A stretch of DNA of 64,000 nucleotides, taken from Kordiimonas sp. (GTDB taxonomy: Bacteria > Pseudomonadota > Alphaproteobacteria > Sphingomonadales > Emcibacteraceae). The stretch covers positions 248,001-312,000 of the forward strand of contig PADB01000012.1 in the NCBI GenBank assembly GCA_002700365.1, written 5' to 3'. The notes under the pieces were generated by a model. That model was not told where the DNA came from and did no database searches. It saw nothing but the letters and a program-made list of their open reading frames with translations. The position numbers and the translations under genes are program-made. Positions 45,437-55,109 of this stretch are shown here, one piece after another (the first letter of the stretch is position 1; each line of letters starts with the position of its first letter).

Positions 45437-47536
45437 ATGCGTCCTGATTTATTGTATCCTCTTTTTGCACAGACCGTCAGCTTGCCGGGCATTGGGGGTC
45501 GGTTTGCGGCGTTATTGGATAAGGTTGCAGGATCAAAGATTATTGACCTTTTGTGGCATCTTCCCACTGAATTAAAACACCGCGTTTGGCGAAGCTCTTT
45601 GGAGGATATCCAGTTTGGCGAGCTTGCGATATTGGATGTTACAATAGAGAAACATGAGCCTCCGCCGAAGCGAAACCGTCATACACCATATCGTGTGTGG
45701 TGCCATTTGCGGGGAGAACGACTATCGCTGGTTTTTTTTCATGCTCATGGCGATTATTTGTTAAAACAGTTACCGCCAGGTCAAAATCGTATCATTAGTG
45801 GAAAAGTGGAACATTTTCAGTCCATTGTGCAGATCACACACCCAGATTATATCCTCAGTCCAGATGATAAACAGCAGATCGCCGAATGCGAAGCCGTATA
45901 TGCGCTGACAGCAGGCCTGAGCAATAAAACAGTACGCAAGGCCATTAACGCGAGCCTGGAGAAAATGCCGTCTATGCCGGAATGGCTAGATAAGCCGCTG
46001 TTGCAGCATAAAGGCTGGCCTGGTTGGTCTGCGGCGATTTCAGCAGTTCACAATCCTGCAGAAATGAGTGATTTATCGCCATTGACGCCATCACGTCAAC
46101 GATTGGCTTATGATGAATTATTGGCTAACCAGTTGGCATTAGCGCTGGTAAGAAGACGCTACCAGCGGCGCAGTGGGCGTGTAGTTGAGGGGAATGGAAA
46201 ACTGCGTCGTAAGCTGTTGCAACTATTACCCTATGAGTTGACTCCTGCGCAGCAACAAGCAATAGGCGAAATTGAAACGGATTTGACCGCCGCGCATGCC
46301 ATGTACCGCTTATTGCAGGGGGATGTTGGCAGTGGAAAGACGGTCGTGGCCTTGATGTCAATGCTATCCGCCGTGGAAATGAGTCAGCAGGCGGCTTTGT
46401 TAGCCCCGACTGAAATTTTAGCGCAGCAACATTATCAGGGGATTTCCGCATTGCTGAAAGATTTGCCTGTACGTGTAGAGCTGCTTACAGGCCGTATTAA
46501 GGGGAAAAAGCGTAGCAGTTTGTTAGCAGCTTTGGCACAAGGCGAAATTGATATCCTCATTGGTACACATGCACTTTTACAGGATAATGTGGCTTTCCAT
46601 GATCTAACTATCAGCATCATAGATGAGCAACATCGTTTTGGCGTAGAGCAACGCATGGCGTTAATGGCGAAAGGACGCAATGATGAGGGGGGGATAAATA
46701 TCCTTTCCATGACAGCAACGCCAATACCCAGAACATTAACATTAACCGCTTATGGTGATATGGACGTGAGCCGTCTATATGATAAACCGCCGGGACGCCA
46801 ACCCATTGACACGCGCATAATGCCATTAGAGCGGCTGCAGGATATTATAATGGCCGCAGAGCGGGCCGTGCAGTCAGGACGGCAGATATATTGGGTTTGT
46901 CCTTTGGTAGAAGAGTCAGAGTCCATAGACCTTGCTGCGGCTGAAGACCGCTATCAAAAATTAAAAGAACACTTTCCCGATCAAGTAGGCCTGGTCCATG
47001 GTAAAATGAAGGGGGCAGACAAAGATGCCGTCATGAAAGCATTTGCGGACGGTGACATACGCATTCTTGTTGCGACAACAGTCATAGAAGTAGGTGTCGA
47101 TGTCCCTAATGCCAGCATTATATTGATAGAGCATGCAGAGCGATTTGGATTGGCTCAACTGCATCAATTGCGTGGACGTGTCGGCCGGGGAACGGAAAAG
47201 TCATCTTGCTTGTTACTTTATGGACCGAAATTATCAGAAGTTGCCCGCAAAAGGCTCAAGATTATGAGAGAAACCGAGGATGGTTTTAGAATCTCCGAGG
47301 AAGACCTGAAGTTACGGGGAAGCGGCGAAATTTTAGGAACAAAACAAAGTGGTCTTCCGGACTTTCGTCTAGCAAATCTGGATATACATGGAGAGCTTTT
47401 GCAGATGGCCCGGGATGATTCTGCTCTGATTATGACAAAAGACCCAAAGCTACAAACAGAAAGAGGGGAGGCTTTACGGGTTTTGCTGTACCTTTTTGAA
47501 AAAGATCACAGTATTCAATATCTTAAATCTGGATAA
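45437..47536 (+). CDS. recG: ATP-dependent DNA helicase RecG
   Basis: Superfamily 2 helicase of 699 residues that remodels stalled replication forks. The N-terminal wedge/OB domain (about 1-230) includes LPGIGGRFAALL and LLWHLPTELKHR; the helicase core has Walker A GDVGSGKTVVAL, IIDEQHRFGVEQR (DEQH box), TATPIPRTL, and the C-terminal QLRGRVGRG. The C-terminal wedge-locking motif follows. It is divergent from sdhE-mfd and convergent with the DUF502 gene. Confidence 0.95.
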   Translation: MRPDLLYPLFAQTVSLPGIGGRFAALLDKVAGSKIIDLLWHLPTELKHRVWRSSLEDIQFGELAILDVTIEKHEPPPKRNRHTPYRVWCHLRGERLSLVFFHAHGDYLLKQLPPGQNRIISGKVEHFQSIVQITHPDYILSPDDKQQIAECEAVYALTAGLSNKTVRKAINASLEKMPSMPEWLDKPLLQHKGWPGWSAAISAVHNPAEMSDLSPLTPSRQRLAYDELLANQLALALVRRRYQRRSGRVVEGNGKLRRKLLQLLPYELTPAQQQAIGEIETDLTAAHAMYRLLQGDVGSGKTVVALMSMLSAVEMSQQAALLAPTEILAQQHYQGISALLKDLPVRVELLTGRIKGKKRSSLLAALAQGEIDILIGTHALLQDNVAFHDLTISIIDEQHRFGVEQRMALMAKGRNDEGGINILSMTATPIPRTLTLTAYGDMDVSRLYDKPPGRQPIDTRIMPLERLQDIIMAAERAVQSGRQIYWVCPLVEESESIDLAAAEDRYQKLKEHFPDQVGLVHGKMKGADKDAVMKAFADGDIRILVATTVIEVGVDVPNASIILIEHAERFGLAQLHQLRGRVGRGTEKSSCLLLYGPKLSEVARKRLKIMRETEDGFRISEEDLKLRGSGEILGTKQSGLPDFRLANLDIHGELLQMARDDSALIMTKDPKLQTERGEALRVLLYLFEKDHSIQYLKSG

Positions 47537-47570
47537 TGATGATTGCGCAACTCAATATAACAATACTAAC

Positions 47571-47587
47571 GGCCTTTATGACAGGCC
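47571..47587. terminator. Weak hairpin between convergent recG and DUF502 gene
   Basis: GGCCT/AGGCC with a 7-bp loop, with outer pairing of CAATA (47561-47565) and TATTG (47590-47594). There is no T-run, so this is only a candidate. Confidence 0.35.
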
Positions 47588-47588
47588 A

Positions 47589-48332
47589 CTATTGTTGTTG
47601 AGGATCAGTGGGCATATCGGGTGATATGATATTGTCTTGGCCTTCTTGACCTTCGGTGGTATTGCGGCGTTTCATGGTTTTGGGATTAACCAAACCTGCG
47701 GAAATAACGTATTTCACGCCTTCATCCGGTGTCATATCCAAATATATCAGTTCTTTCTTGGGGGCGAATAAAAGAAAACCGGATGTCGGGTTTGGTGTCG
47801 TCGGTAGAAAGAGGTTCACGACTTCATCATTTGTTTTATCCTGTACATCCATGGTGTTTTCGCCTGTGACAAAGGCAATTGCCCACATACCGCGTCTGGG
47901 ATATTCGACCAGTACCACATCACGAAATGATCCCGTGTTCTGAGAAATTATGGTTTCAAATATTTGCTTTAATGTGCTGTAGATGCTGCGGATTACAGGC
48001 ATACGATTTAATGCTTTTTCACTAAACCTAAGCAAAATACGCCCGAAAAAGTTGGCGGCTAATGCGCCTAATAATGTGAGCGAGACGACAACAATAATAA
48101 GACCTAATCCGGGAATACCGAAGGGCAGGTATGTTTCTGGATTATATTTCTCAGGAATCAGCGGGGTAATATAATCATCAATTGTAGTGATAAAGAGCCA
48201 TGCCAAATAGGCTGTGATTGCAATAGGGGACGCAATGACCACTCCAGTTAGAAATGAATTACGTACGCGATGCCAAAAACCTGTTTTTACAGGTTTAGGC
48301 TCTTCTACAGGGATAGGATCCAAAATACTCAT
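47589..48332 (-). CDS. DUF502 inner-membrane protein
   Basis: A 247-residue membrane protein of the DUF502 family, function unknown. Two transmembrane segments lie at about 25-50 (VVIASPIAITAYLAWLF) and 72-95 (IPGLGLIIVVVSLTLLGALA). The conserved core continues IRSIYSTLKQIFETI and VVLVEYPRRGMWAIAFVTG, with PNPTSGFLL further on. The C-terminus is polar (KRRNTTEGQEGQDN). It is the last gene of the minus-strand run that begins at lptF, 36 bp after the ceramide-synthase-like gene, so co-expression with sphingolipid synthesis is plausible. Many alphaproteobacteria carry this gene near recG, so this place may be ancestral. Confidence 0.85.
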   Translation of the reverse strand: MSILDPIPVEEPKPVKTGFWHRVRNSFLTGVVIASPIAITAYLAWLFITTIDDYITPLIPEKYNPETYLPFGIPGLGLIIVVVSLTLLGALAANFFGRILLRFSEKALNRMPVIRSIYSTLKQIFETIISQNTGSFRDVVLVEYPRRGMWAIAFVTGENTMDVQDKTNDEVVNLFLPTTPNPTSGFLLFAPKKELIYLDMTPDEGVKYVISAGLVNPKTMKRRNTTEGQEGQDNIISPDMPTDPQQQ

Positions 48333-48368
48333 AATGTTCTTTTTGGCTAAAAATGTGACGTGAATATG

Positions 48369-49526
48369 TCACGATAGACTTTTCTCATAAAGCCGATAGG
48401 TCTTTGTGATGTAGCATTCAAAAGCATCCAGAATTTTCCGCAAGGCCGTGTTATCTTCCAATACCCACGAGTATTCTGCTTGTCGGCAGCCCGCATCAAT
48501 GGCGGCATGACCGCATTTGTAAATCAGTGCAAGAGCGATAGCACCGCCCAATGGGGTACTTTGAATATCTTTGCGGATACCCATAAGCGGAATTCGGACC
48601 GTGCGGGTGGTTTTCACTTTAATACGCCACAGCAATTTCAACCAGCCAAAAGGAAAGAGGCGGCCGTTTAAGTCAGCAATGGCCTCATTCACATTCGGAA
48701 GTGTAACCATCATCGCGACGGGCCGTCCTTCATGTTCTACAATTGTGGTGAAATCTTCCCTGATTAAAAGCTTAAGACTTTTTGCGGTATGCTTTAGTTC
48801 TGAATTAGTAAACGGTAAAAACCCCCAATTATCCCGCCAGGCATCATTAAAAATGTCTAATATTGTGGCAAGGTCTTCGTCGTAGTTATTGCGATCAATT
48901 TTACGGAAAACAACATCTTCGGCCTTTTCCGTGGAAGCGACAACGCGTTTTACTGCACGGGGGATTGTTGCTTCCACCAGACCAACTTCATAGGCGTAAA
49001 GGTCTTTGACTTTATGATAGCCATTCTGTTCAACCAGGGCTGCATAGTAAGGAAGGTGGTGGGGCATCATCAGGAATGAGGGTTCATCAAAGCCATCAAC
49101 CTGCAATCCTGATTCTTCGTTAATGGACAAACTAAAAGGGCCAACGACTTTTTCGGCCCCTTGGCGTCGGAGCCAGTCTTCTGCAACAGCAAAAAGAGCA
49201 TTGGCGACCGCGGGGTCGTCAATAGTTTCAAAGAAGCCAAAATGCCCGGTTTTTTCGCCATGATATTTATAGACCAATTCATCCAGCTGGGCCGTAATGC
49301 GACCGACAGGGCGGGCATCTTCATAGGCCACCCATGCCTGCATCTTTGCATGTTCAAAATAGGGGTTTTTCTCAGGATTCAGTCTATCCTGAATTTCCAT
49401 TAAGAGCGGGGGAACCCAATTGGGATCATCTTGATATAGCTGCCAGGGAAGGTGGATAAAATCGTTCCAGCTTTTTTTATCATTTACGGGGCGTATATCT
49501 GCCAGTGGTGTGACCATGTTATCCAT
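48369..49526 (-). CDS. Bacterial ceramide synthase-like N-acyltransferase (GNAT fold)
   Basis: A 385-residue GNAT-superfamily protein. In Caulobacter the enzyme that N-acylates 3-oxo-sphinganine (bCerS) is such a protein of about this length, encoded near spt. Segments fitting this family include WVPPLLMEIQDRL, ARPVGRITAQLD, GPFSLSINEESGLQVDGFD and YSWVLEDNTALRKILDAF. The N-terminal and C-terminal halves each look like a GNAT domain. No signal peptide or membrane helix; probably membrane-associated. It follows the hydroxylase gene by 46 bp. Assignment to bCerS rests on context and recalled similarity, so is not certain. Confidence 0.75.
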   Translation of the reverse strand: MDNMVTPLADIRPVNDKKSWNDFIHLPWQLYQDDPNWVPPLLMEIQDRLNPEKNPYFEHAKMQAWVAYEDARPVGRITAQLDELVYKYHGEKTGHFGFFETIDDPAVANALFAVAEDWLRRQGAEKVVGPFSLSINEESGLQVDGFDEPSFLMMPHHLPYYAALVEQNGYHKVKDLYAYEVGLVEATIPRAVKRVVASTEKAEDVVFRKIDRNNYDEDLATILDIFNDAWRDNWGFLPFTNSELKHTAKSLKLLIREDFTTIVEHEGRPVAMMVTLPNVNEAIADLNGRLFPFGWLKLLWRIKVKTTRTVRIPLMGIRKDIQSTPLGGAIALALIYKCGHAAIDAGCRQAEYSWVLEDNTALRKILDAFECYITKTYRLYEKSLS

Positions 49527-49572
49527 ATGTGGACTTTACTATGAGAGGGCAATTTGTCCCAGTATTAATTGG

Positions 49573-50343
49573 TTAGGGTTTCTGTACGGCTTTGCGTCTT
49601 TCACGTGGGCCATTATGACTGACCCCGCCGGATAATTTAGAAACCCACGGGTATTTTTCAGCCATTTCCGCAGTATAACCAAGATCGAATACGGTCGGGC
49701 TTTTATCTAATTGGGTCTGGTCCGGATAATAATTACCAAACAGGCGATCCCATTCATAATTGGTAATACCGTAATTGGCTTTTTCGTTATGAAAATGATG
49801 AATGAGGTGTAAGGCTTTTATTTTGCGTAAGTATTTATTTTTTGGCTTGTACGATAGATGCATAATGCAATGGCAAAATTCATTTATGCAGGTAAAAAAC
49901 ATGCCGGCAGCAAAAGCGGATGCTGCACCGCCCCAGCCATCCAGATAGTGGCCAATGGGCAGTGTTACAGCTGCAATGGTGGGCATGGTGGTGTATAGGG
50001 CCCCAAACAATATTGATAGATCATAGGGGTCTTGATGATGATCGTAATGGATGCGCTTCCACAGGGCTGCGGTTACCGGGTTTTTGTAAAGATAGTTACC
50101 GTGCAGGACAAATCGATGCAGAATATACCACGCCAGCGGATAGACAACGACCGCAATGACCGCTGCGAGCAGGCTCATCAGGACGGAAACATGTAAGGTG
50201 ATCGCGTAGTAAGTCGCGATAACCCCGGCGACGAGGTAAGCCTGTATGGCATAATACTGGAAGAAGGCCTTGACCAGTTCATTCAATGTCATTTTATCTA
50301 AATGATATTGACGTTCCTTCCAAAACCCTATCTGTGCAAACAC
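49573..50343 (-). CDS. Fatty acid hydroxylase / sterol desaturase superfamily membrane protein
   Basis: An integral membrane di-iron enzyme of about 256 residues. Three histidine clusters are visible: HRFVLHG, HYDHHQDP, and HLIHHFHNEKANYG, with CHCIMH between. Hydrophobic segments lie before and between them. I place the start at GTG 50343, with GGGAG 6 bases upstream, rather than the TTG 18 bases before or the ATG at 50292. Relatives hydroxylate sphingoid or fatty acyl chains; in this place it probably hydroxylates the ceramide. It lies 118 bp after the flippase gene and 46 bp before the N-acyltransferase gene. Confidence 0.8.
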   Translation of the reverse strand: MFAQIGFWKERQYHLDKMTLNELVKAFFQYYAIQAYLVAGVIATYYAITLHVSVLMSLLAAVIAVVVYPLAWYILHRFVLHGNYLYKNPVTAALWKRIHYDHHQDPYDLSILFGALYTTMPTIAAVTLPIGHYLDGWGGAASAFAAGMFFTCINEFCHCIMHLSYKPKNKYLRKIKALHLIHHFHNEKANYGITNYEWDRLFGNYYPDQTQLDKSPTVFDLGYTAEMAEKYPWVSKLSGGVSHNGPRERRKAVQKP

Positions 50344-50479
50344 TTTTTTCTCCCAATACAAGGCACTGATTACAGGCTAACATACTGTGGAGGCCTGAAA
50401 TCTTCAAATGACTTTCGTCAATTCACATCTTTTTTAGACTTTTATAAGGCAAAACCCCGCCTTTAGATCAGTTTATGAC

Positions 50480-52024
50480 TTATTTAGAAGATTTATTCGT
50501 CTGTTTTTTCTTTTCCAGGCGCGGGCCTTTTCCCAGTGAGCGGCGATCCTGAAAATCAAAGCCGTAATGATATAGCAGAAAAAGAATTAACAATAAGGTA
50601 GAAAGGCCGATGCCTAAACGCCATGCAGTCAAAAGGTCATGCGTTAGGATATCCACTAAAAAGAGAGAGGCCGAAAATAACGCTGCAGATAAGACCGGGC
50701 GGACAATTCGATGGTCATATGGCTGTAAATCAAAACGCAAATATAATATGAAAAAAGCCAGTAAACTCGTCACATTCAAACCAATGACTGCAGCAACAGC
50801 CGCCCCGGCCATCTCATATTGCGGTACGAGTATGGCCATAAGTACACAGGCAACAGACAAACCTGAAAAAGAATTAATCAGCGGTATACGATAACGACCT
50901 ATGACATCGATTATCGCATTGGCAGGCCCGGTTAGGGCCTCAGCCCCGCGGCCGATTGTGAGAATAAGCAAAACGCTACCCGCTGCAACAAAGTCATGCC
51001 CTGCGAGGCCCAGGATGTCGTGACGAAAAATGACAATAAATGTGGCAATGGGGATGAAAATACTACAAATGAGGCGGGTCGAAAAAGCGTAAATAACCTG
51101 TACATTTTCTTTGTTTTCTCCCGCATGTATTGCCGCCGCAAGTGGGGAGAGGACATAAGAGAAAACCTGACGAATAACATGCAAGACACTGACGATTTTA
51201 CGTGCAACACCATATAGCGCAACAGCTTCCGCCCCGCGAACGCCGGGTAGAAAGGCATTGAGAAAGAACAGAGGAAGATTGGAATAAAGGCGCTGAGTGG
51301 CCAGCGAAATCATCATGGGAATGCCATAACTGATGGCGTGCCCAAGGATATCAGATTGCCATGAAGTTCGAAATATCAGTGAGACATCGTAAAATCGCCC
51401 TAAGAGACGCAGGCTAAGTAGCATGGTGATAAAAAGAGAGCAAAGATGGGCAAGGTATAGACCAAAAGTATCCTGGCCTAAAAAATAGAAGACCATGGCC
51501 AGAACGATCCGTAAAAATTGTTCGTAAAAGATACGAAGCCTGATTTCGGCACCAAACGCATGACGTGCACGCACTGCGCCTGTAGCAATCTCAACAAGAC
51601 ACCAAAGGGGTAATGTCCATATATATATGCGCACAATATCAGTTATGGCTTGTTGTTTCTCCTGCCCCGCATTGATATAGGGGGAGAGGACAGGCGCTGC
51701 AATAAAGGTGATAACACAGAATATCAGGCTGAGGGTCAGCGTGACGGTCAGGGCAATCTTAAGATAACTGTGGGCTTCGTGTTCGTCTTTTGCCCCAGGG
51801 ACAAAACGTTGTAGGACGGCAACCATTCCCAAGTTTGTGAAAGAAGACGTGAGAAATATGTATCCCCAGAACAATAGAAATATGCCGTAGCTTTCTGCGC
51901 CATAAGTTTGGGCGAGCAGGACAACGCTCAACAATTCAATAACAGCGCCGAGCCGCCCCAGAAATGTAAGTCCTGCCCCTTTTGCCACGGATGTATTAGG
52001 CGATTTATTGAGTGTGTCGGCCAT
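50480..52024 (-). CDS. Oligosaccharide/lipid flippase-like membrane protein (MVF/Wzx superfamily)
   Basis: A 514-residue protein with about 12-14 transmembrane helices of the polysaccharide-export flippase type. The start at 52024 (GGAAG upstream) overlaps the lptG stop as TAATG, so it is translationally coupled to lptG; an in-frame start 21 codons earlier inside lptG is unlikely. It begins MADTLNKSPN and the first helix segment is GLTFLGRLGAVIELLSVVLLAQ; the last 30 residues are basic. Such proteins move lipid-linked sugars or lipids across the inner membrane. In this neighbourhood the load could be a sphingolipid or its glycosylated form; this is inference. Confidence 0.75.
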   Translation of the reverse strand: MADTLNKSPNTSVAKGAGLTFLGRLGAVIELLSVVLLAQTYGAESYGIFLLFWGYIFLTSSFTNLGMVAVLQRFVPGAKDEHEAHSYLKIALTVTLTLSLIFCVITFIAAPVLSPYINAGQEKQQAITDIVRIYIWTLPLWCLVEIATGAVRARHAFGAEIRLRIFYEQFLRIVLAMVFYFLGQDTFGLYLAHLCSLFITMLLSLRLLGRFYDVSLIFRTSWQSDILGHAISYGIPMMISLATQRLYSNLPLFFLNAFLPGVRGAEAVALYGVARKIVSVLHVIRQVFSYVLSPLAAAIHAGENKENVQVIYAFSTRLICSIFIPIATFIVIFRHDILGLAGHDFVAAGSVLLILTIGRGAEALTGPANAIIDVIGRYRIPLINSFSGLSVACVLMAILVPQYEMAGAAVAAVIGLNVTSLLAFFILYLRFDLQPYDHRIVRPVLSAALFSASLFLVDILTHDLLTAWRLGIGLSTLLLILFLLYHYGFDFQDRRSLGKGPRLEKKKQTNKSSK

Positions 52025-53151
52025 TATTCTTCCGTGAAAAGAATGAAGAAACCACCTGTCAGCGTAAACAGCAACATGGGAAGCCATGCTGCAATCCAGG
52101 GGGGAATAGTGCCGAATTGTCCTAGGGCAATAAAGAGATTGTTAGCTATAAAAAAGCCAAAACCCAAGGCGAGGCAGATCATAATGCGCGCGAAAATTGT
52201 GCCAGAGCGATGCACCCCGAAAGCGGCAATTCCAGCCATTAAAGGCATGATGACAGTGCTTAAAGGCGCAACAATTTTCTGTAATAAAGATGTTTCCAAA
52301 TCGTCCGTATTATGCCCTTCAGCCCTGAGCTGCCCGATGGCGGAAGCGAGTTTAGGAAACGACACATGATCGGCAGTGACGGACAGGGCGAGAAAACGTT
52401 CCGGTGCGATCTGTGTTTGCCATAGCATATTTTCCAATGGGGTAACACTATGGTCCGCAAGATTAAATTTCTTCACTTCAAATAATGACCATTGCCCTTC
52501 TCTATATACGGCAAAGTCAGCATGTAATAAGGATGTAAGCTCTAGATTTTTATTGCGGATATATTGCGTGACGTTATCCAGAAGTAACAGGCGGCCATTA
52601 TATGTGATGCCTTCCACCTTTATCAGTGTGTTACCTTCTGCAACCCAGGTATCTTTTGTGGAAATGGGGGCAGGGGGGGTGTCCGCTGCATAATCATTGT
52701 TTTCCCAATTATAAAGCTCCGCCCGGGTATCCACGACAATGGTCTCGTTAAAAGCAAAGTGCAGGCAGGCAATCAAGGCGCAGATTAGTGTCATCGGCAA
52801 AATGATACGGAAAGCTGACCATCCTGATGCTTTAATAATGATAATTTCACTATGTTGATTTAGGACTACAAAGGTAAAAATTGCCGCCAGCAAGGCCGTG
52901 AAGGGTGAAAATTGCGATGCAATTTGCGGGAATCTAAGGAGTGCGTAACGCCATAGGTCCCCAATTTGTGCCCCGTCACCCGCCAGAATATCATCGGAGC
53001 GGGAGAGAAGGTCTAACATTTGTAAAATCGTTGCCAGGCCTAATAAAAGAACCAAAAATCGCATAATAAATAATTTGGCGAGGTACAGGTCCAGACTGCT
53101 GGGTTCAATAATTTTTTTGATCTGCGTATAGAGGCTATGTGCTTGTACCAT
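52024..53151 (-). CDS. lptG: LPS export ABC permease LptG
   Basis: A 375-residue LptF/LptG-family (YjgP/YjgQ) permease. It has helices near 25-45, 70-95 and 110-130, a large periplasmic beta-jellyroll region (about 135-290) and three C-terminal helices. It pairs with LptF and the ATPase LptB to extract lipopolysaccharide from the inner membrane and pass it to LptC and the Lpt bridge. AAGGTAACC precedes the ATG. It lies 9 bp after lptF, and its stop codon overlaps the start of the flippase gene. Confidence 0.9.
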   Translation of the reverse strand: MVQAHSLYTQIKKIIEPSSLDLYLAKLFIMRFLVLLLGLATILQMLDLLSRSDDILAGDGAQIGDLWRYALLRFPQIASQFSPFTALLAAIFTFVVLNQHSEIIIIKASGWSAFRIILPMTLICALIACLHFAFNETIVVDTRAELYNWENNDYAADTPPAPISTKDTWVAEGNTLIKVEGITYNGRLLLLDNVTQYIRNKNLELTSLLHADFAVYREGQWSLFEVKKFNLADHSVTPLENMLWQTQIAPERFLALSVTADHVSFPKLASAIGQLRAEGHNTDDLETSLLQKIVAPLSTVIMPLMAGIAAFGVHRSGTIFARIMICLALGFGFFIANNLFIALGQFGTIPPWIAAWLPMLLFTLTGGFFILFTEE

Positions 53152-53160
53152 GTGGTTACC

Positions 53161-54348
53161 TTAATTTACGGCAGATAGACGTTGAGTTAATTTACGGAAG
53201 GCAGACGAGACCACATCGTAAATAATCTCAATGCGCCGCAGAGGTTGTCCGCCTACCGTATAAGCCCCAATGTAGAACAGACGCAGACTAATAAAAATAA
53301 ACAGCAATGTCGGCCCCCATATGGCGAGATAAGGGGAAAGGCTGCCTGTTGCGGAGAAGGCCTCACCAAATTGCAATATTTTATGTAGGGAGATTAGCAG
53401 GACCAACCCCACGGTAATACCCAAGGCTTTACCCGAACGTTTCGCCACTAACCCAAGTGGAACAGCCAGAAGTGGGATAAAGAGAATTGAAATAGCCCGG
53501 GCAACACGGGCATGGAAAGCGGCCGCGTAAGAGAGGTTTTCATGATCAGACCTCATATGATCCCATAGTTCCGGGAGTGTAAATTCACGGGCATTGGCAT
53601 CTGAACCACGTTCCCTAAAGCTGGCAAAGTCGGGCACGTCAACCGGTAGATCATGAACGTTAAAGGTCAGTACACGTGGTTTAATATCTTTGGGATTTAA
53701 GTCCACAATTGTGCCGTCGAAAAGGCGCAGGACAATAGTCTGTTCTGAAGGGGTCGCAAAAAAGCGGCCTTTTTGTGCGGAAATCACAACGACCCGCCCG
53801 TTATCATTTTTACTCTGGGCAAAAATATTATGGAGCTCTGTCCCGTCTTTGCGAGATTCTTCAATCCTGAGAATTAGACCGTTACCCAGGTTGGTGAAAT
53901 CGCCAGTTTTAATGCTGGCCCCCAATGCACCGCTCTTAATTTCAAACCTCAGGCCTTTGTATGCGTAATGGCTATAAGGTTGCAAAAAACCTGAGATGAA
54001 TACATTGACAATAAGTAAGACAAAGGCAAGCACTATGGCCATACGGACCATGCGCGTCAAACTGAGTCCACAAGAAAGCAAAGCGTCGAGTTCACTATTT
54101 AACGCCAACTTGCGGAAGGCCATGAGAACCCCAAGGAATAGGCCAATAGGTACAGCAAGGGCTAGGTATTCAGGGAGAAGGTTAGCCAGCATCTTCCAGA
54201 CGACTTCGACAGGTCCTCCCTGATTGACGATGAAGTCAAAAAGGCGCAGCATTTTTTCTAGCAGCAATAACAAGGCCGCAATCAGCAAGGTCATAAACAG
54301 GGGGATTAAAATCTGTTTGAGTATGTAGCGGTCAATGGATTGTAACAT
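53161..54348 (-). CDS. lptF: LPS export ABC permease LptF
   Basis: A 395-residue permease of the same family as LptG, with the usual N-terminal D-R-Y-I-L-K-Q segment, LALAVPIGLFLGVLMAFRKLALNSEL (here in pieces) and a periplasmic jellyroll region followed by three helices with LFIPLLAVPLGLVA. It forms the LptF2 permease complex with LptG. It is the first gene of the minus-strand unit that continues through lptG, the flippase, the hydroxylase and the ceramide-synthase-like gene. It is divergent from the DUF2141 cassette across 152 bp, which should hold both promoters. Confidence 0.9.
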   Translation of the reverse strand: MLQSIDRYILKQILIPLFMTLLIAALLLLLEKMLRLFDFIVNQGGPVEVVWKMLANLLPEYLALAVPIGLFLGVLMAFRKLALNSELDALLSCGLSLTRMVRMAIVLAFVLLIVNVFISGFLQPYSHYAYKGLRFEIKSGALGASIKTGDFTNLGNGLILRIEESRKDGTELHNIFAQSKNDNGRVVVISAQKGRFFATPSEQTIVLRLFDGTIVDLNPKDIKPRVLTFNVHDLPVDVPDFASFRERGSDANAREFTLPELWDHMRSDHENLSYAAAFHARVARAISILFIPLLAVPLGLVAKRSGKALGITVGLVLLISLHKILQFGEAFSATGSLSPYLAIWGPTLLFIFISLRLFYIGAYTVGGQPLRRIEIIYDVVSSAFRKLTQRLSAVN

Positions 54349-54500
54349 TTGGCTTTACGGTTTTTTTCGGCTTCTGTGTTGCGTTTGAAAACTTGTTATC
54401 TTGCCGGGATAGTAAAATTTTATGGACATTATAAGGCCATATTCTTTTGACCATAATTGCTTTACGTAAAGAAGGAAATACAGAAAACGGTTTTGGCAAT

Positions 54501-55022
54501 ATGAATATATCGCGCCTTGGTATTGTTATTATCTATATTTTTATGGTCGTGCTTTTTCATATTCAGGCGGCTGAAGCCGCTGTTTATGGTCAGGAATATT
54601 TTGCAGATGATCCGTCGCAATGCCAAAATACGAAAGGGCGACCCAATATTCTTGTGACTGTGACGGGGTTAAAGGAATTATCAGGTAATGTACGGCTATC
54701 ATTATATGATGATAAGCCCGATAATTTCCTCGCCAAAGGTGCGAAGATCGCACGTATTGACGTGCCCGCGAAAGAGGGTCTCCAAATTTGTGTTTCCCCT
54801 CCGCAGCCTGGTATATATGCCATCGGCATACTGCATGATATCAATGCCAATGGGCGTTTTAACCTTATGGTTGATGGCGGCGGTTTTTCAAATAATCCTA
54901 AGATATTATTCGGAGCACCACCTCATAGAAAAGCATCTTTTAATACGGGAATGAACGGTACGGAGCTGGAAATAAAGGTAACGTATTTTGGTCAAAAGAA
55001 AAAACGGCGTCACCGGAAGTAA
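54501..55022 (+). CDS. Secreted DUF2141 protein of the sphingolipid cassette
   Basis: A 173-residue protein with a signal peptide when started at the ATG 54501 (MNISRLG followed by a hydrophobic core and cleavage near AAEA at about residue 27); an in-frame TTG at 54447 would put 18 polar residues before it. The mature part is a single DUF2141 beta-sandwich-like domain (ILVTVTGLKELSGNVRLSLYD, IYAIGILHDINANGRFN). The C-terminus is strongly basic (KKKRRHRK). The role is unknown; a periplasmic lipid-handling or binding role is possible. It is the first gene of the plus-strand cassette leading to the lipid kinase. No other function can be offered. Confidence 0.75.
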   Translation: MNISRLGIVIIYIFMVVLFHIQAAEAAVYGQEYFADDPSQCQNTKGRPNILVTVTGLKELSGNVRLSLYDDKPDNFLAKGAKIARIDVPAKEGLQICVSPPQPGIYAIGILHDINANGRFNLMVDGGGFSNNPKILFGAPPHRKASFNTGMNGTELEIKVTYFGQKKKRRHRK

Positions 55023-55109
55023 TTTGACACATAAAGAATTTTGCTTTTCAACATATAAAGTGGTAGAAAGCGCAATTAAACAATAGAAATATAAGAAGGT
55101 TTCGCAGTA

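Noticed and set aside
54447-54500. A TTG-initiated extension of the DUF2141 gene
   Set aside because: It would place 18 polar residues before a well-formed signal peptide; the ATG at 54501 is the sensible start.
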